Source: an uncultured Clostridia bacterium
GTDB lineage: Bacteria > Bacillota > Clostridia > TANB77 > CAG-508
Direction of reading: 5' to 3'
DNA length: 18,998 bases
NCBI GenBank assembly: GCA_948875265.1
Contig: CAQRYF010000032.1
Location: 1-18,998, forward strand
This document shows positions 13,032-18,998 of this stretch, one piece after another. Position 1 is the first letter of the stretch. Each line of letters begins with the position of its first letter. The position numbers and the translations under genes were made by a program. The notes beneath the pieces are model-generated. The model did no database searches and was not told the origin of the DNA. It worked only from the letters and a program-made list of their open reading frames with translations.

Positions 13032-14573
13032 TTATTCCTTATCTAATAAACTATTTCCAGTCATTTCTTCTGGTTTTTCAAGTTTCATTAAATCAAGCAT
13101 TGTTGGTGCTAAATCTGCTAATTTACCACCTAATTTAAGTTTTAGTTTTTTATCATCAGTTACTAATATTAGTGGCACAGGATTTGTAGTATGTGCTGTA
13201 TGTGGTTCTCCTGTACTATAATCCACCATTTGTTCAGCATTACCATGGTCAGCTGTAATTAGTATATTTCCATGTTTTTCTTCTACTGCCTCTATAACTT
13301 TACCAACACATTCATCTACTGCTTCTACTGCTTTTATTGCTGCTTCTAAGCTTCCTGTATGTCCTACCATATCAGTATTTGCATAATTTAATATAATACT
13401 ATCACATTTTTCATTTTTTATAACTTCTAAAACTTTATCAGTTACCTCATAAGCACTCATTTCTGGTTTTTGGTCATATGTTTCAACTTTTGGTGATGGA
13501 ACTAATATTCTTTCTTCTCCTTCATATTGTTTTTCTTCCCCACCATTAAAGAAAAATGTTACATGAGCATATTTCTCTGTTTCTGCTATTCTTAGCTGTG
13601 TATATCCTTTTTTACTAATATATTCTCCAAATGTATTTTTTATAGCTTGTTTTTTAAATGCAATATTCACATTTGGCATTGTTTCATCATAACTTGTGAA
13701 ACATACATAATATAAATTCAAATCTTTTTTAGTCTCAAATCCATCAAATTCTGGATCAACTAATGCTCTTGTTATTTCTCTTGCTCTATCTGGTCTAAAG
13801 TTAAAGAATATTACTGAATCGTTTTTACCTATTGTTGCAATTGGTTCTTCCCCATTACATATTATTGTTGGTTCAACAAATTCATCAAACACTTCTTTTT
13901 GATAAGAATCCTCTATTGCTTTTACTGCATTTCCTGCCTTTTTCCCTTCTCCTTTAACTAATGCATCATAGCATTTTTTAACTCTTTCCCATCTTTTATC
14001 TCTGTCCATTGCATAAAATCTTCCTGATATACTTGCTATTTTTCCTATTCCCTTTTCTGTCATTTTATCTTGTAATTTTAAAATATAGCTTTCTGCTGAT
14101 GCTGGAGGTGTATCTCTTCCATCTAAAAAGCAATGCACATATACATCTTCAAAATCTCTTCTTTTTGCCATTTCTAATAATCCATATAAATGGCGTATGT
14201 GACTATGAACTCCACCATCTGATACTAGTCCTAATATGTGTAATTTAGAATTATTCTTTTTACAATTTTCAATAGCTGCTATAAATTCTGGGTTTGTGAA
14301 AAAATCTCCCTCTTCTATTGACTTTGTTATTCTTGTTAATTCTTGATAAACAATTCTTCCCGCTCCAATATTTGTATGTCCTACTTCCGAATTACCCATT
14401 TGTCCTTCTGGTAATCCGACTGATAATCCACTTGTATTAATATCTACACTTGGATATTTTTTCATTAGTTTATCAATATTAGGTGTTTTAGCTAACTTTA
14501 TAGCATTCCCATCTTTATTAGGGTTATCGCCAAAACCATCTAATATCATTAGCATTGTTAATTTATCTTTCAT
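13032..14573 (-). CDS. gpmI: 2,3-bisphosphoglycerate-independent phosphoglycerate mutase
   Basis: A 513-residue enzyme, the standard length. It interconverts 3- and 2-phosphoglycerate in glycolysis using two Mn ions. D12 in MILDGFGDN is a metal ligand. S62 in GQMGNSEVGHTNIGAGR is the phosphoserine nucleophile. HSHIRHLYGLLE and FLDGRDTPPASA are substrate-binding motifs, and NYANTDMVGHTG and TADHGNAEQM supply the remaining metal ligands. All key residues appear intact. Its start is preceded by AGGAAGG. It is fourth in the gap-pgk-tpiA-gpmI series. The 131-bp gap to tpiA is almost entirely filled by a two-unit palindromic repeat, so read-through from tpiA would pass through a very large hairpin. 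A separate promoter for gpmI is not evident. Confidence 0.97.
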   Translation of the reverse strand: MKDKLTMLMILDGFGDNPNKDGNAIKLAKTPNIDKLMKKYPSVDINTSGLSVGLPEGQMGNSEVGHTNIGAGRIVYQELTRITKSIEEGDFFTNPEFIAAIENCKKNNSKLHILGLVSDGGVHSHIRHLYGLLEMAKRRDFEDVYVHCFLDGRDTPPASAESYILKLQDKMTEKGIGKIASISGRFYAMDRDKRWERVKKCYDALVKGEGKKAGNAVKAIEDSYQKEVFDEFVEPTIICNGEEPIATIGKNDSVIFFNFRPDRAREITRALVDPEFDGFETKKDLNLYYVCFTSYDETMPNVNIAFKKQAIKNTFGEYISKKGYTQLRIAETEKYAHVTFFFNGGEEKQYEGEERILVPSPKVETYDQKPEMSAYEVTDKVLEVIKNEKCDSIILNYANTDMVGHTGSLEAAIKAVEAVDECVGKVIEAVEEKHGNILITADHGNAEQMVDYSTGEPHTAHTTNPVPLILVTDDKKLKLKLGGKLADLAPTMLDLMKLEKPEEMTGNSLLDKE

Positions 14574-14593
14574 TTTCTACCTTCCTCTTCGAA

Positions 14594-14709
14594 GATGATT
14601 TTAGGGACGGAGGAAAAAATCATCTTCAAATTTATCTATTTATTTATTTTGTTTTTATAAATATTCTATTTCATGAAAGATGATTTTTTCCTCCGTCCCT
14701 AAAATCATC
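14594..14709. repeat. Two-unit REP/BIME-like element between tpiA and gpmI
   Basis: Left unit 14594-14626 and right unit 14677-14709 are perfect inverted copies of each other over 33 bp, separated by 50 bp of A+T-rich sequence. Each unit is itself a hairpin: GATGATTTT and AAAATCATC arms around a core AGGGACGGAGGA or its complement. The right unit contains the tpiA stop codon (TGA at 14705-14707). Confidence 0.9.
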
Positions 14710-15457
14710 CCTCGAAGTTTACTATTTTACTAAATTCATCTGCTTTAAGGCTAGCCCCTCCAACAAGGCCTCCATCTATATCAGACATTTCAAATAGTTC
14801 TTTAGCATTTGAGCTCTTGACACTTCCGCCGTATTGTATTATAACTCCATTTGCTACATTTTGTCCATAGATTTGACAAATTTTGCTTCTTATTTCTTTA
14901 ATACTATTGTTAGCATCTTCACTAGTTGCTGTTTTTCCTGTTCCAATTGCCCATATTGGTTCATAAGCAATAATTGTATTTTTTACTTGTTCCTCAGTTA
15001 ATCCTTCTAAAGCAAATTGTGTTTGTTTGGTTATTACTTCAACTGTTTCTCCTTTTTCTCTTTGTTCTAGTGTTTCTCCAACACATACAATTGGTTTTAA
15101 TCCAACTTCAAATGCTTTCTTTACCTTTTTATTTACAGTTTCATCTGTTTCATTATAATATTGTCTTCTTTCAGAATGTCCTATAATTACATATTCAACA
15201 TTTATTGATTTTAACATCTGTGCTGAGATTTCTCCTGTGTATGCTCCTTTTTCTTCAAAATGCATGTTTTGTGCTCCTATTTTTATGTTTGTTCCTTGGG
15301 CTGTTAATAATGCATAAAACAAATCTGTATATGGCACACATAAAACAACTTCATTTTCTGTATCTTTGACTAATGGTGCTAAATCCTCAATAAATTTTAT
15401 TGCTTCATTTGGAAGCATATTCATTTTCCAGTTTCCTGCAATTACTTTTTTTCTCAT
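14705..15457 (-). CDS. tpiA: Triose-phosphate isomerase
   Basis: A 250-residue TIM-barrel enzyme of normal length that interconverts dihydroxyacetone phosphate and glyceraldehyde 3-phosphate. N9 and K11 (AGNWKMN), H94 (IIGHSERR) and the catalytic base E166 (AYEPIWAIGTG) are all present, as is the phosphate-binding GGSVKSSNA and GLVGGASL near the end. ATG follows AAGGAGG at 7 nt. It lies 49 bp after the pgk stop. A copy of the palindromic repeat family sits in that space, and another supplies its own stop codon, so the last one or two codons may have been altered by the repeat's arrival. Confidence 0.97.
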   Translation of the reverse strand: MRKKVIAGNWKMNMLPNEAIKFIEDLAPLVKDTENEVVLCVPYTDLFYALLTAQGTNIKIGAQNMHFEEKGAYTGEISAQMLKSINVEYVIIGHSERRQYYNETDETVNKKVKKAFEVGLKPIVCVGETLEQREKGETVEVITKQTQFALEGLTEEQVKNTIIAYEPIWAIGTGKTATSEDANNSIKEIRSKICQIYGQNVANGVIIQYGGSVKSSNAKELFEMSDIDGGLVGGASLKADEFSKIVNFEG

Positions 15458-15478
15458 AATTTTTCCTCCTTAATTTAA

Positions 15479-15509
15479 TGAGACATTTTGCCCTGTCCCC
15501 AGTGTCTTA
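15479..15509. repeat. REP-like element at the end of pgk
   Basis: Arms TGAGACA (15479-15485) and TGTCTTA (15503-15509, one mismatch to a perfect arm) enclose CCTGTCCCC. It aligns over its whole length with the minus strand of the 7256-7287 element. Its right arm contains the pgk stop codon (15507-15509). Confidence 0.8.
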
Positions 15510-16691
15510 TTTGTCTTGTAGACATTCAATTCCTGGTAATTTTTTTCCTTCTAGAAATTCTAATGATGCTCCTCCTCCTGTTGATATATGTGTCATTTTA
15601 TCTTCTAATCCTGCTTTTTTGACTGCTGCTGCAGAATCTCCTCCTCCTATTATTGTTGTTGCATCTATTTGTGATAAAACTCTTGCAATTGAATTTGTTC
15701 CTATTTCAAATTGATCAAATTCAAATAATCCAACTGGACCATTCCATACTACTGTTTTGGCTTTTCTTATTTCTTCTTCGAATATTTTTATAGTTTCTTC
15801 TCCTATATCAAATCCTTCCCAATTTTCTGGAATTTCAGTCCAAGCTACTGTTTTACTTTCTGTATCTGGTTTAAACTCTTTACCAATTTTTGTATCAATA
15901 GGAAGCATTAATTTTACACCTTTTGATTTTGCTTTTTCCATTAATGATTTTGCTAAGTCTAATTTATCTAATTCACAAATTGAATCTCCAACTTCGTATC
16001 CTTGTGCTTTAAAGAATGTATATGCCATTCCTCCACCAATTATTAATGTATCTACTTTTTCAAGCAAACTATCAATTACTCCTATTTTATCAGAAACTTT
16101 AGCTCCTCCTAAGATTGCAACAAATGGTCTTTTAGGATTATTTAAAGCATTTCCTAAAAATTCTAATTCTTTTTCAATTAAAAATCCTGATACTGCTGGC
16201 AAATATGCTGCTACTCCTGCTGTTGATGCATGTGCTCTATGTGCTGCTCCAAATGCATCATTTACATATATTTCTGCCATATTAGCTAATTTTTTTGCAA
16301 ATTCAGGTTCATTATCTGTTTCTTCTCTATGGAATCTTACATTTTCTAATAGCATTATTTCACCTTGTTGTAGTTTAGCTGCTTTTTGACTAGCATCTTC
16401 TCCTACTACATCTTGAGCCATAATTACTTCTTTATCTAATAATTTTGATAATTCTTTTGCTACTGGTTTTAATGAAAACTCTGGTTTAAATTCTCCTTTT
16501 GGTCTTCCTAAGTGAGAACATAGAATAACACTACATTCATTTTCTAATAAGTATTTTATAGTTGGTAATGCTGCTACTATTCTAGTATTATCAGTTATAT
16601 TTTTTTCTTCATCCATTGGTACATTAAAGTCACATCTCACCAATACTTTTTTTCCTTTTAAATCAATATCTTTTACAGTTTTTTTATTCAT
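15507..16691 (-). CDS. pgk: Phosphoglycerate kinase
   Basis: A 394-residue enzyme, the standard length. It makes ATP from 1,3-bisphosphoglycerate and ADP. RCDFNVP (19-25) and HLGRPKG (60-66) bind 3-phosphoglycerate. LLENVRFHREE and AHASTAG are typical N-domain motifs. LGGAKVSDKIG, WNGPVGLFE and GGGDS (349-353) form the nucleotide site. The start was set at ATG 16691 because GGGAGG lies 8 nt upstream; an in-frame TTG at 16706 would place the ribosome binding site inside the gene. It is second in the series after gap, but has in front of it a terminator and a promoter-like block that are near-duplicates of those before gap, so it can be transcribed independently. Confidence 0.97.
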   Translation of the reverse strand: MNKKTVKDIDLKGKKVLVRCDFNVPMDEEKNITDNTRIVAALPTIKYLLENECSVILCSHLGRPKGEFKPEFSLKPVAKELSKLLDKEVIMAQDVVGEDASQKAAKLQQGEIMLLENVRFHREETDNEPEFAKKLANMAEIYVNDAFGAAHRAHASTAGVAAYLPAVSGFLIEKELEFLGNALNNPKRPFVAILGGAKVSDKIGVIDSLLEKVDTLIIGGGMAYTFFKAQGYEVGDSICELDKLDLAKSLMEKAKSKGVKLMLPIDTKIGKEFKPDTESKTVAWTEIPENWEGFDIGEETIKIFEEEIRKAKTVVWNGPVGLFEFDQFEIGTNSIARVLSQIDATTIIGGGDSAAAVKKAGLEDKMTHISTGGGASLEFLEGKKLPGIECLQDK

Positions 16692-16731
16692 TAAAATTCC
16701 TCCCAAACAAATTTAATTTGAAGTGTCTTAT

Positions 16732-16761
16732 TATATAGTATTTACCTATTTTTCTAGACAA
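16732..16761 (-). promoter_or_regulatory. Putative promoter of pgk, copy of the gap promoter block
   Basis: On the minus strand TTGTCT (16756-16761) and TATATA (16732-16737) are 18 bp apart. The spacer AGAAAAATAGGTAAATAC is almost the same as in front of gap. The spacer length is slightly off optimum, so the conservation is the stronger argument. Confidence 0.55.
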
Positions 16762-16775
16762 TACCATTTTATATC

Positions 16776-16804
16776 AAAAAAGAATACTTTTCAAGTATTC
16801 TTTT
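16776..16804. terminator. Terminator between gap and pgk
   Basis: AAAAGAATACTT (16778-16789) and AAGTATTCTTTT (16793-16804) form a 12-bp stem with a 3-nt loop. The minus-strand tail is six T residues. An identical hairpin lies at 17964-17992. It would end gap transcription before pgk, or reduce it. Confidence 0.8.
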
Positions 16805-16830
16805 ATATTTTTATTTCCATTTTTAGTAAT

Positions 16831-16853
16831 GATTTGAAACCTGGCCCCAAATC
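16831..16853. repeat. REP-like element just past the gap stop codon
   Basis: Arms GATTTG (16831-16836) and CAAATC (16848-16853) enclose AAACCTGGCCC. The core matches AAACCTGTCCCC of the ctsR-leader element with one change while the arms differ. It is 4 bp from the gap stop. Confidence 0.65.
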
Positions 16854-16857
16854 CTTA

Positions 16858-17874
16858 TTATCCTAATTCTGCAAAGTATTTTATTGTTCTTACCATTTGA
16901 CTTGTATATGAGTTTTCGTTGTCATACCAAGCAACTACTTGAACTTGATACAATCCATCTTCTAATTTTGTTACCATTGTTTGAGTACTATCAAATAATG
17001 AACCATATTTCATACCAATAATATCTGAAGAAACTAAAAATTCTTCTGTATAACCAAATGAATCATTAGCTTGTGCTTTCATTGCTGCATTTATTGATTC
17101 TTCTGTTATATCATTTCCCTTAACAACTGCAACTAATATTGTTGTTGAACCAGTTGCAACTGGAACTCTTTGTGCAGATCCTATTAATTTTCCATTTAAT
17201 TCTGGAATTACTAATCCTATTGCTTTTGCTGCTCCTGTTGAGTTAGGTACTATATTAATTGCTGCTGCTCTTGCTCTTCTAAAGTCTCCTTTTCTATGTG
17301 GACCATCTAAAAGCATTTGGTCTCCTGTATATGCATGGACTGTTGTCATTATACCTGATTGAATTGGCGCATAATCATTTAAAGCTTTTACCATTGGTGC
17401 TAAACAATTTGTTGTACAAGATGCAGCTGATATAATTGTATTTTCTGGTGTTATTATATTTTCATTTACACCAAATACAACTGTTGGTATGTCTTTTCCA
17501 GCTGGTGCTGAAATTACTACTTTTTTAGCTCCTGCATCAATATGAGCTTGTGCCTTATCTTTTGCAGTATAGAAACCTGTACATTCTAATACTACATCTA
17601 CATCAAGTTCTTTCCAAGGTAAATTTGATGCTTCTTTTTCAGCATATATTTTAATTGTTTTTCCATCTACTGTTATTGAATCTTCCCCTGCTACTACTGT
17701 ATCAGCTTTTTCATAAGTTCCTTGTGCTGAATCATATTTTAATAATTGAGCTAACATTGCAGGTCCTGTTAAATCGTTTATTGCAACTATTTCATATCCT
17801 TCCGCTCCAAACATTTGTCTAAATGCAAGACGCCCTATACGTCCAAAACCATTAATAGCTACTTTTACTGACAT
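16858..17874 (-). CDS. gap: Glyceraldehyde-3-phosphate dehydrogenase, type I
   Basis: A 338-residue enzyme, the usual length. It oxidises glyceraldehyde 3-phosphate to 1,3-bisphosphoglycerate with NAD. The Rossmann motif NGFGRIGR (8-15) and D34 (INDLT) favour NAD. SAASCTTNCLAP holds the catalytic C153, and H180 (VHAYTGDQ) completes the pair. RRARAAAINIVPNSTGAAKA and the WYDNENSY end are all conserved. ATG follows AGGAGGAATTTATT. Its leader carries a small hairpin GATGAA-tttta-TTCATC (17897-17913). It is the first gene of the glycolytic cluster; no CggR-type regulator gene is adjacent within the window. Confidence 0.97.
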   Translation of the reverse strand: MSVKVAINGFGRIGRLAFRQMFGAEGYEIVAINDLTGPAMLAQLLKYDSAQGTYEKADTVVAGEDSITVDGKTIKIYAEKEASNLPWKELDVDVVLECTGFYTAKDKAQAHIDAGAKKVVISAPAGKDIPTVVFGVNENIITPENTIISAASCTTNCLAPMVKALNDYAPIQSGIMTTVHAYTGDQMLLDGPHRKGDFRRARAAAINIVPNSTGAAKAIGLVIPELNGKLIGSAQRVPVATGSTTILVAVVKGNDITEESINAAMKAQANDSFGYTEEFLVSSDIIGMKYGSLFDSTQTMVTKLEDGLYQVQVVAWYDNENSYTSQMVRTIKYFAELG

Positions 17875-17918
17875 AATAAATTCCTCCTCTTTATATGATG
17901 AATTTTATTCATCTTTTT

Positions 17919-17949
17919 TATATAGTATTACCTATTTTTTCCTAGGCAA
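17919..17949 (-). promoter_or_regulatory. Putative promoter of gap
   Basis: On the minus strand TTGCCT (17944-17949) and TATATA (17919-17924) are 19 bp apart, with spacer AGGAAAAAATAGGTAATAC. The block is nearly the same as that upstream of pgk. The spacing is long, so the exact -10 is uncertain. Confidence 0.55.
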
Positions 17950-17963
17950 TTCAATTCTATACC

Positions 17964-17992
17964 AAAAAAGAATACTTTTCAAGTATTCTTTT
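17964..17992. terminator. Terminator upstream of the gap promoter
   Basis: This has the same 12-bp stem and 3-nt loop as the hairpin at 16776-16804, with six T residues on the minus strand. It lies 12 bp past the stop of the Rpn-like gene and insulates gap from it. Confidence 0.82.
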
Positions 17993-18004
17993 GAATTTTA
18001 TTTT

Positions 18005-18944
18005 TTATTTTGGGCTTTTTGTAATCTCTTCTAATTCTTCATTAGATATTCCAGTTGCTTCTTTTATTTGATTATTACTTAGTCCCATTTCTAATAATTT
18101 TTCTGCTATTTCTGTTTGTTTTCTCTTTTCTACTTCTTTTTTTCCTTCTTCTGGTATATACTTGGCATTATTATATTCAGATATTCCTCTTTGTCTCGCT
18201 TCATATAATTCTTTTTCTTTTTCATCAAATTCAGCTATTACCTCTTTTATTTCTGCAGCTTCGAGATTTGTAGCTTCTTGTGCTTGTTCTTTACTTAAGC
18301 CCATTAATAACATTTTTTTTGCTATTTCTTTTTTCTCTTCTTCCCTTATATTATACATACTGGTCTTATAATTAAATTCTGCTAATAATATTGAGTCATA
18401 TCTTTCTCTTTCTTCTGGGCTCATACTTATTTCATCTAGTGTTTCTACTGCTCTTTTTACTTTTTTATTTTCTTTTTCAGCCATTTTTATCTTTTCCCCC
18501 TCTCCTGATAATAGCCATACCCATTGGTTTATTTTTGCTTTTGTATCTGGATTTTTCTTTATAAATTTTGGTATTTCTATAAAGTGCATTTCTACAATTT
18601 GTGTTGCTAATATGTCTTCTTTTTCATATTTCATATCTACATATGATTCTTTTGTTGTATTTTCAAATTTCATATGTGCTATTGAATGAAAACTGTTTCT
18701 TTTATAATAATTAAAGTTAAGTAAATTGATTAGAATTGTTTTCTTTAGCTTTTTATAATCTTCTCCTTTTTGTAACTGATTTGATATTAATTTTCCCATA
18801 TAAGAAATGCTTCTTTCTGCCATATTATGCTCATTTTCTACTTGCATTTCTATATCTATTATTGTTTTATTATTTATCTGTGCTTTAATATCTAATATTC
18901 CCAATTTCGTATTTAATATATCTTTTGGTAATTCTGGGTTTTGC
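18005..18944 (-). pseudogene. Rpn-family (PD-(D/E)XK) nuclease/transposase-like gene, 5' end lost
   Basis: The frame reads NPELPKDILNTKLGILDIKAQ and IIDIEMQVENEHNMAERS, typical of the Rpn/TIGR01784 family of recombination-promoting DNA nucleases. The catalytic Asp of GILDIKA and the Glu-x-Gln of IDIEMQ are kept. A polar linker follows, and at the C-terminus two copies of the family's LLxMGLSxxQxxEAT motif (near residues 193 and 272 of the 299-codon ORF that starts at TTG 18904). The usual N-terminal 50-60 residues (the FKxxF region and adjacent helices) are missing. Upstream of NPELP the sequence changes to what looks like an insertion-sequence end, and an in-frame TAA lies about 30 bases into it. 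TTG 18904 has no ribosome binding site and falls within the conserved region. Product is probably not made or not functional. Confidence 0.75.
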
Positions 18945-18998
18945 GAGGCTGCTGAAAAAGTAGTCCCAAATTAGCTCTCAAAAAAATCGTGAATTGGA
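18945..18998. mobile_element. Probable insertion-sequence end (IS1182-like terminus)
   Basis: From 18945 the sequence reads GAGGCTGCTGAAAAAGT and continues to the window edge. This resembles, from memory, the terminal repeat region of IS1182-type elements (GAGGCTGTTGAAAAAGT or similar). The Rpn-like reading frame loses its family similarity exactly here. No transposase is visible because the window ends, so family and extent are tentative. Confidence 0.45.

Noticed and set aside
15757..16389. 210-codon ORF on the plus strand
   Set aside because: It lies wholly antisense to pgk, has no ribosome binding site and has a composition typical of the complement of a well-conserved gene.
16692..16706. 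Upstream TTG start for pgk
   Set aside because: It would overlap the GGGAGG ribosome binding site; starting at 16691 gives the standard 394 residues.
4641..16853. CRISPR array
   Set aside because: The repeats are scattered singly over 12 kb, are palindromic with changing arms, and have no regular spacers or cas genes.

Overview
The window (about 19 kb, strongly A+T-rich) is chromosomal DNA of a low-GC Bacillota. The gene set (CtsR/McsA/McsB/ClpC, a gap-pgk-tpi-gpmI cluster, and a GGGtGRT protein paired with an IscU-like scaffold) and the AGGAGG-type ribosome binding sites point to class Clostridia, probably a host-associated lineage. The genus cannot be read from the sequence. Both ends are mobile DNA: the left edge is the 3' end of an ISLre2-type transposase gene, and the right edge looks like the terminus of another insertion sequence that has cut the 5' end off an Rpn-type nuclease gene.

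Layout from left to right. 1-302 is the transposase tail. 303-640 holds a strong promoter-to-terminator unit for a short RNA of about 80 nt and a frame-broken small ORF. 641-1891 (minus) carries an HD-domain hydrolase and a GNAT acetyltransferase. 2159-7440 (minus) is the protein quality-control region ctsR-mcsA-mcsB, then clpC. Between mcsB and clpC a 59-codon membrane protein gene runs the opposite way with its own promoter and terminator. The ctsR promoter is bracketed by two CtsR operators. A 61-codon gene of unknown function precedes it. 7810-9234 (plus) is an NfeD/stomatin pair. 9283-10347 (minus) is a C45-type autoprocessing peptidase. 10470-12221 (minus) is the GGGtGRT protein and its Fe-S scaffold-like partner. 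12326-17874 (minus) is the lower glycolysis cluster gap-pgk-tpiA-gpmI, ending in a YezG-like immunity-protein gene. 18005-18944 is the truncated Rpn gene.

How the parts work together. In Firmicutes, CtsR represses the stress operon, McsB marks proteins with phosphoarginine, McsA activates McsB, and ClpC unfolds marked proteins for ClpP. Here ClpC keeps both phosphoarginine-pocket glutamates, but the McsB homologue has lost the catalytic cysteine and three ATP-site arginines while keeping the RDxxRA phosphoarginine sensor. It looks like a pseudokinase or pArg reader. The four glycolytic enzymes carry glyceraldehyde-3-phosphate to 2-phosphoglycerate.

The most unusual non-coding signal is a set of at least six short palindromic elements at gene ends and in leaders. 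They share a C-rich core (roughly CC-Y-G-N-CCC) flanked by inverted-repeat arms whose sequence differs from copy to copy but remains complementary. They resemble REP/RAYT-type elements, and one is a two-unit element with 33-bp perfect arms. A roughly 73-bp terminator-plus-promoter module is also duplicated in front of gap and pgk.
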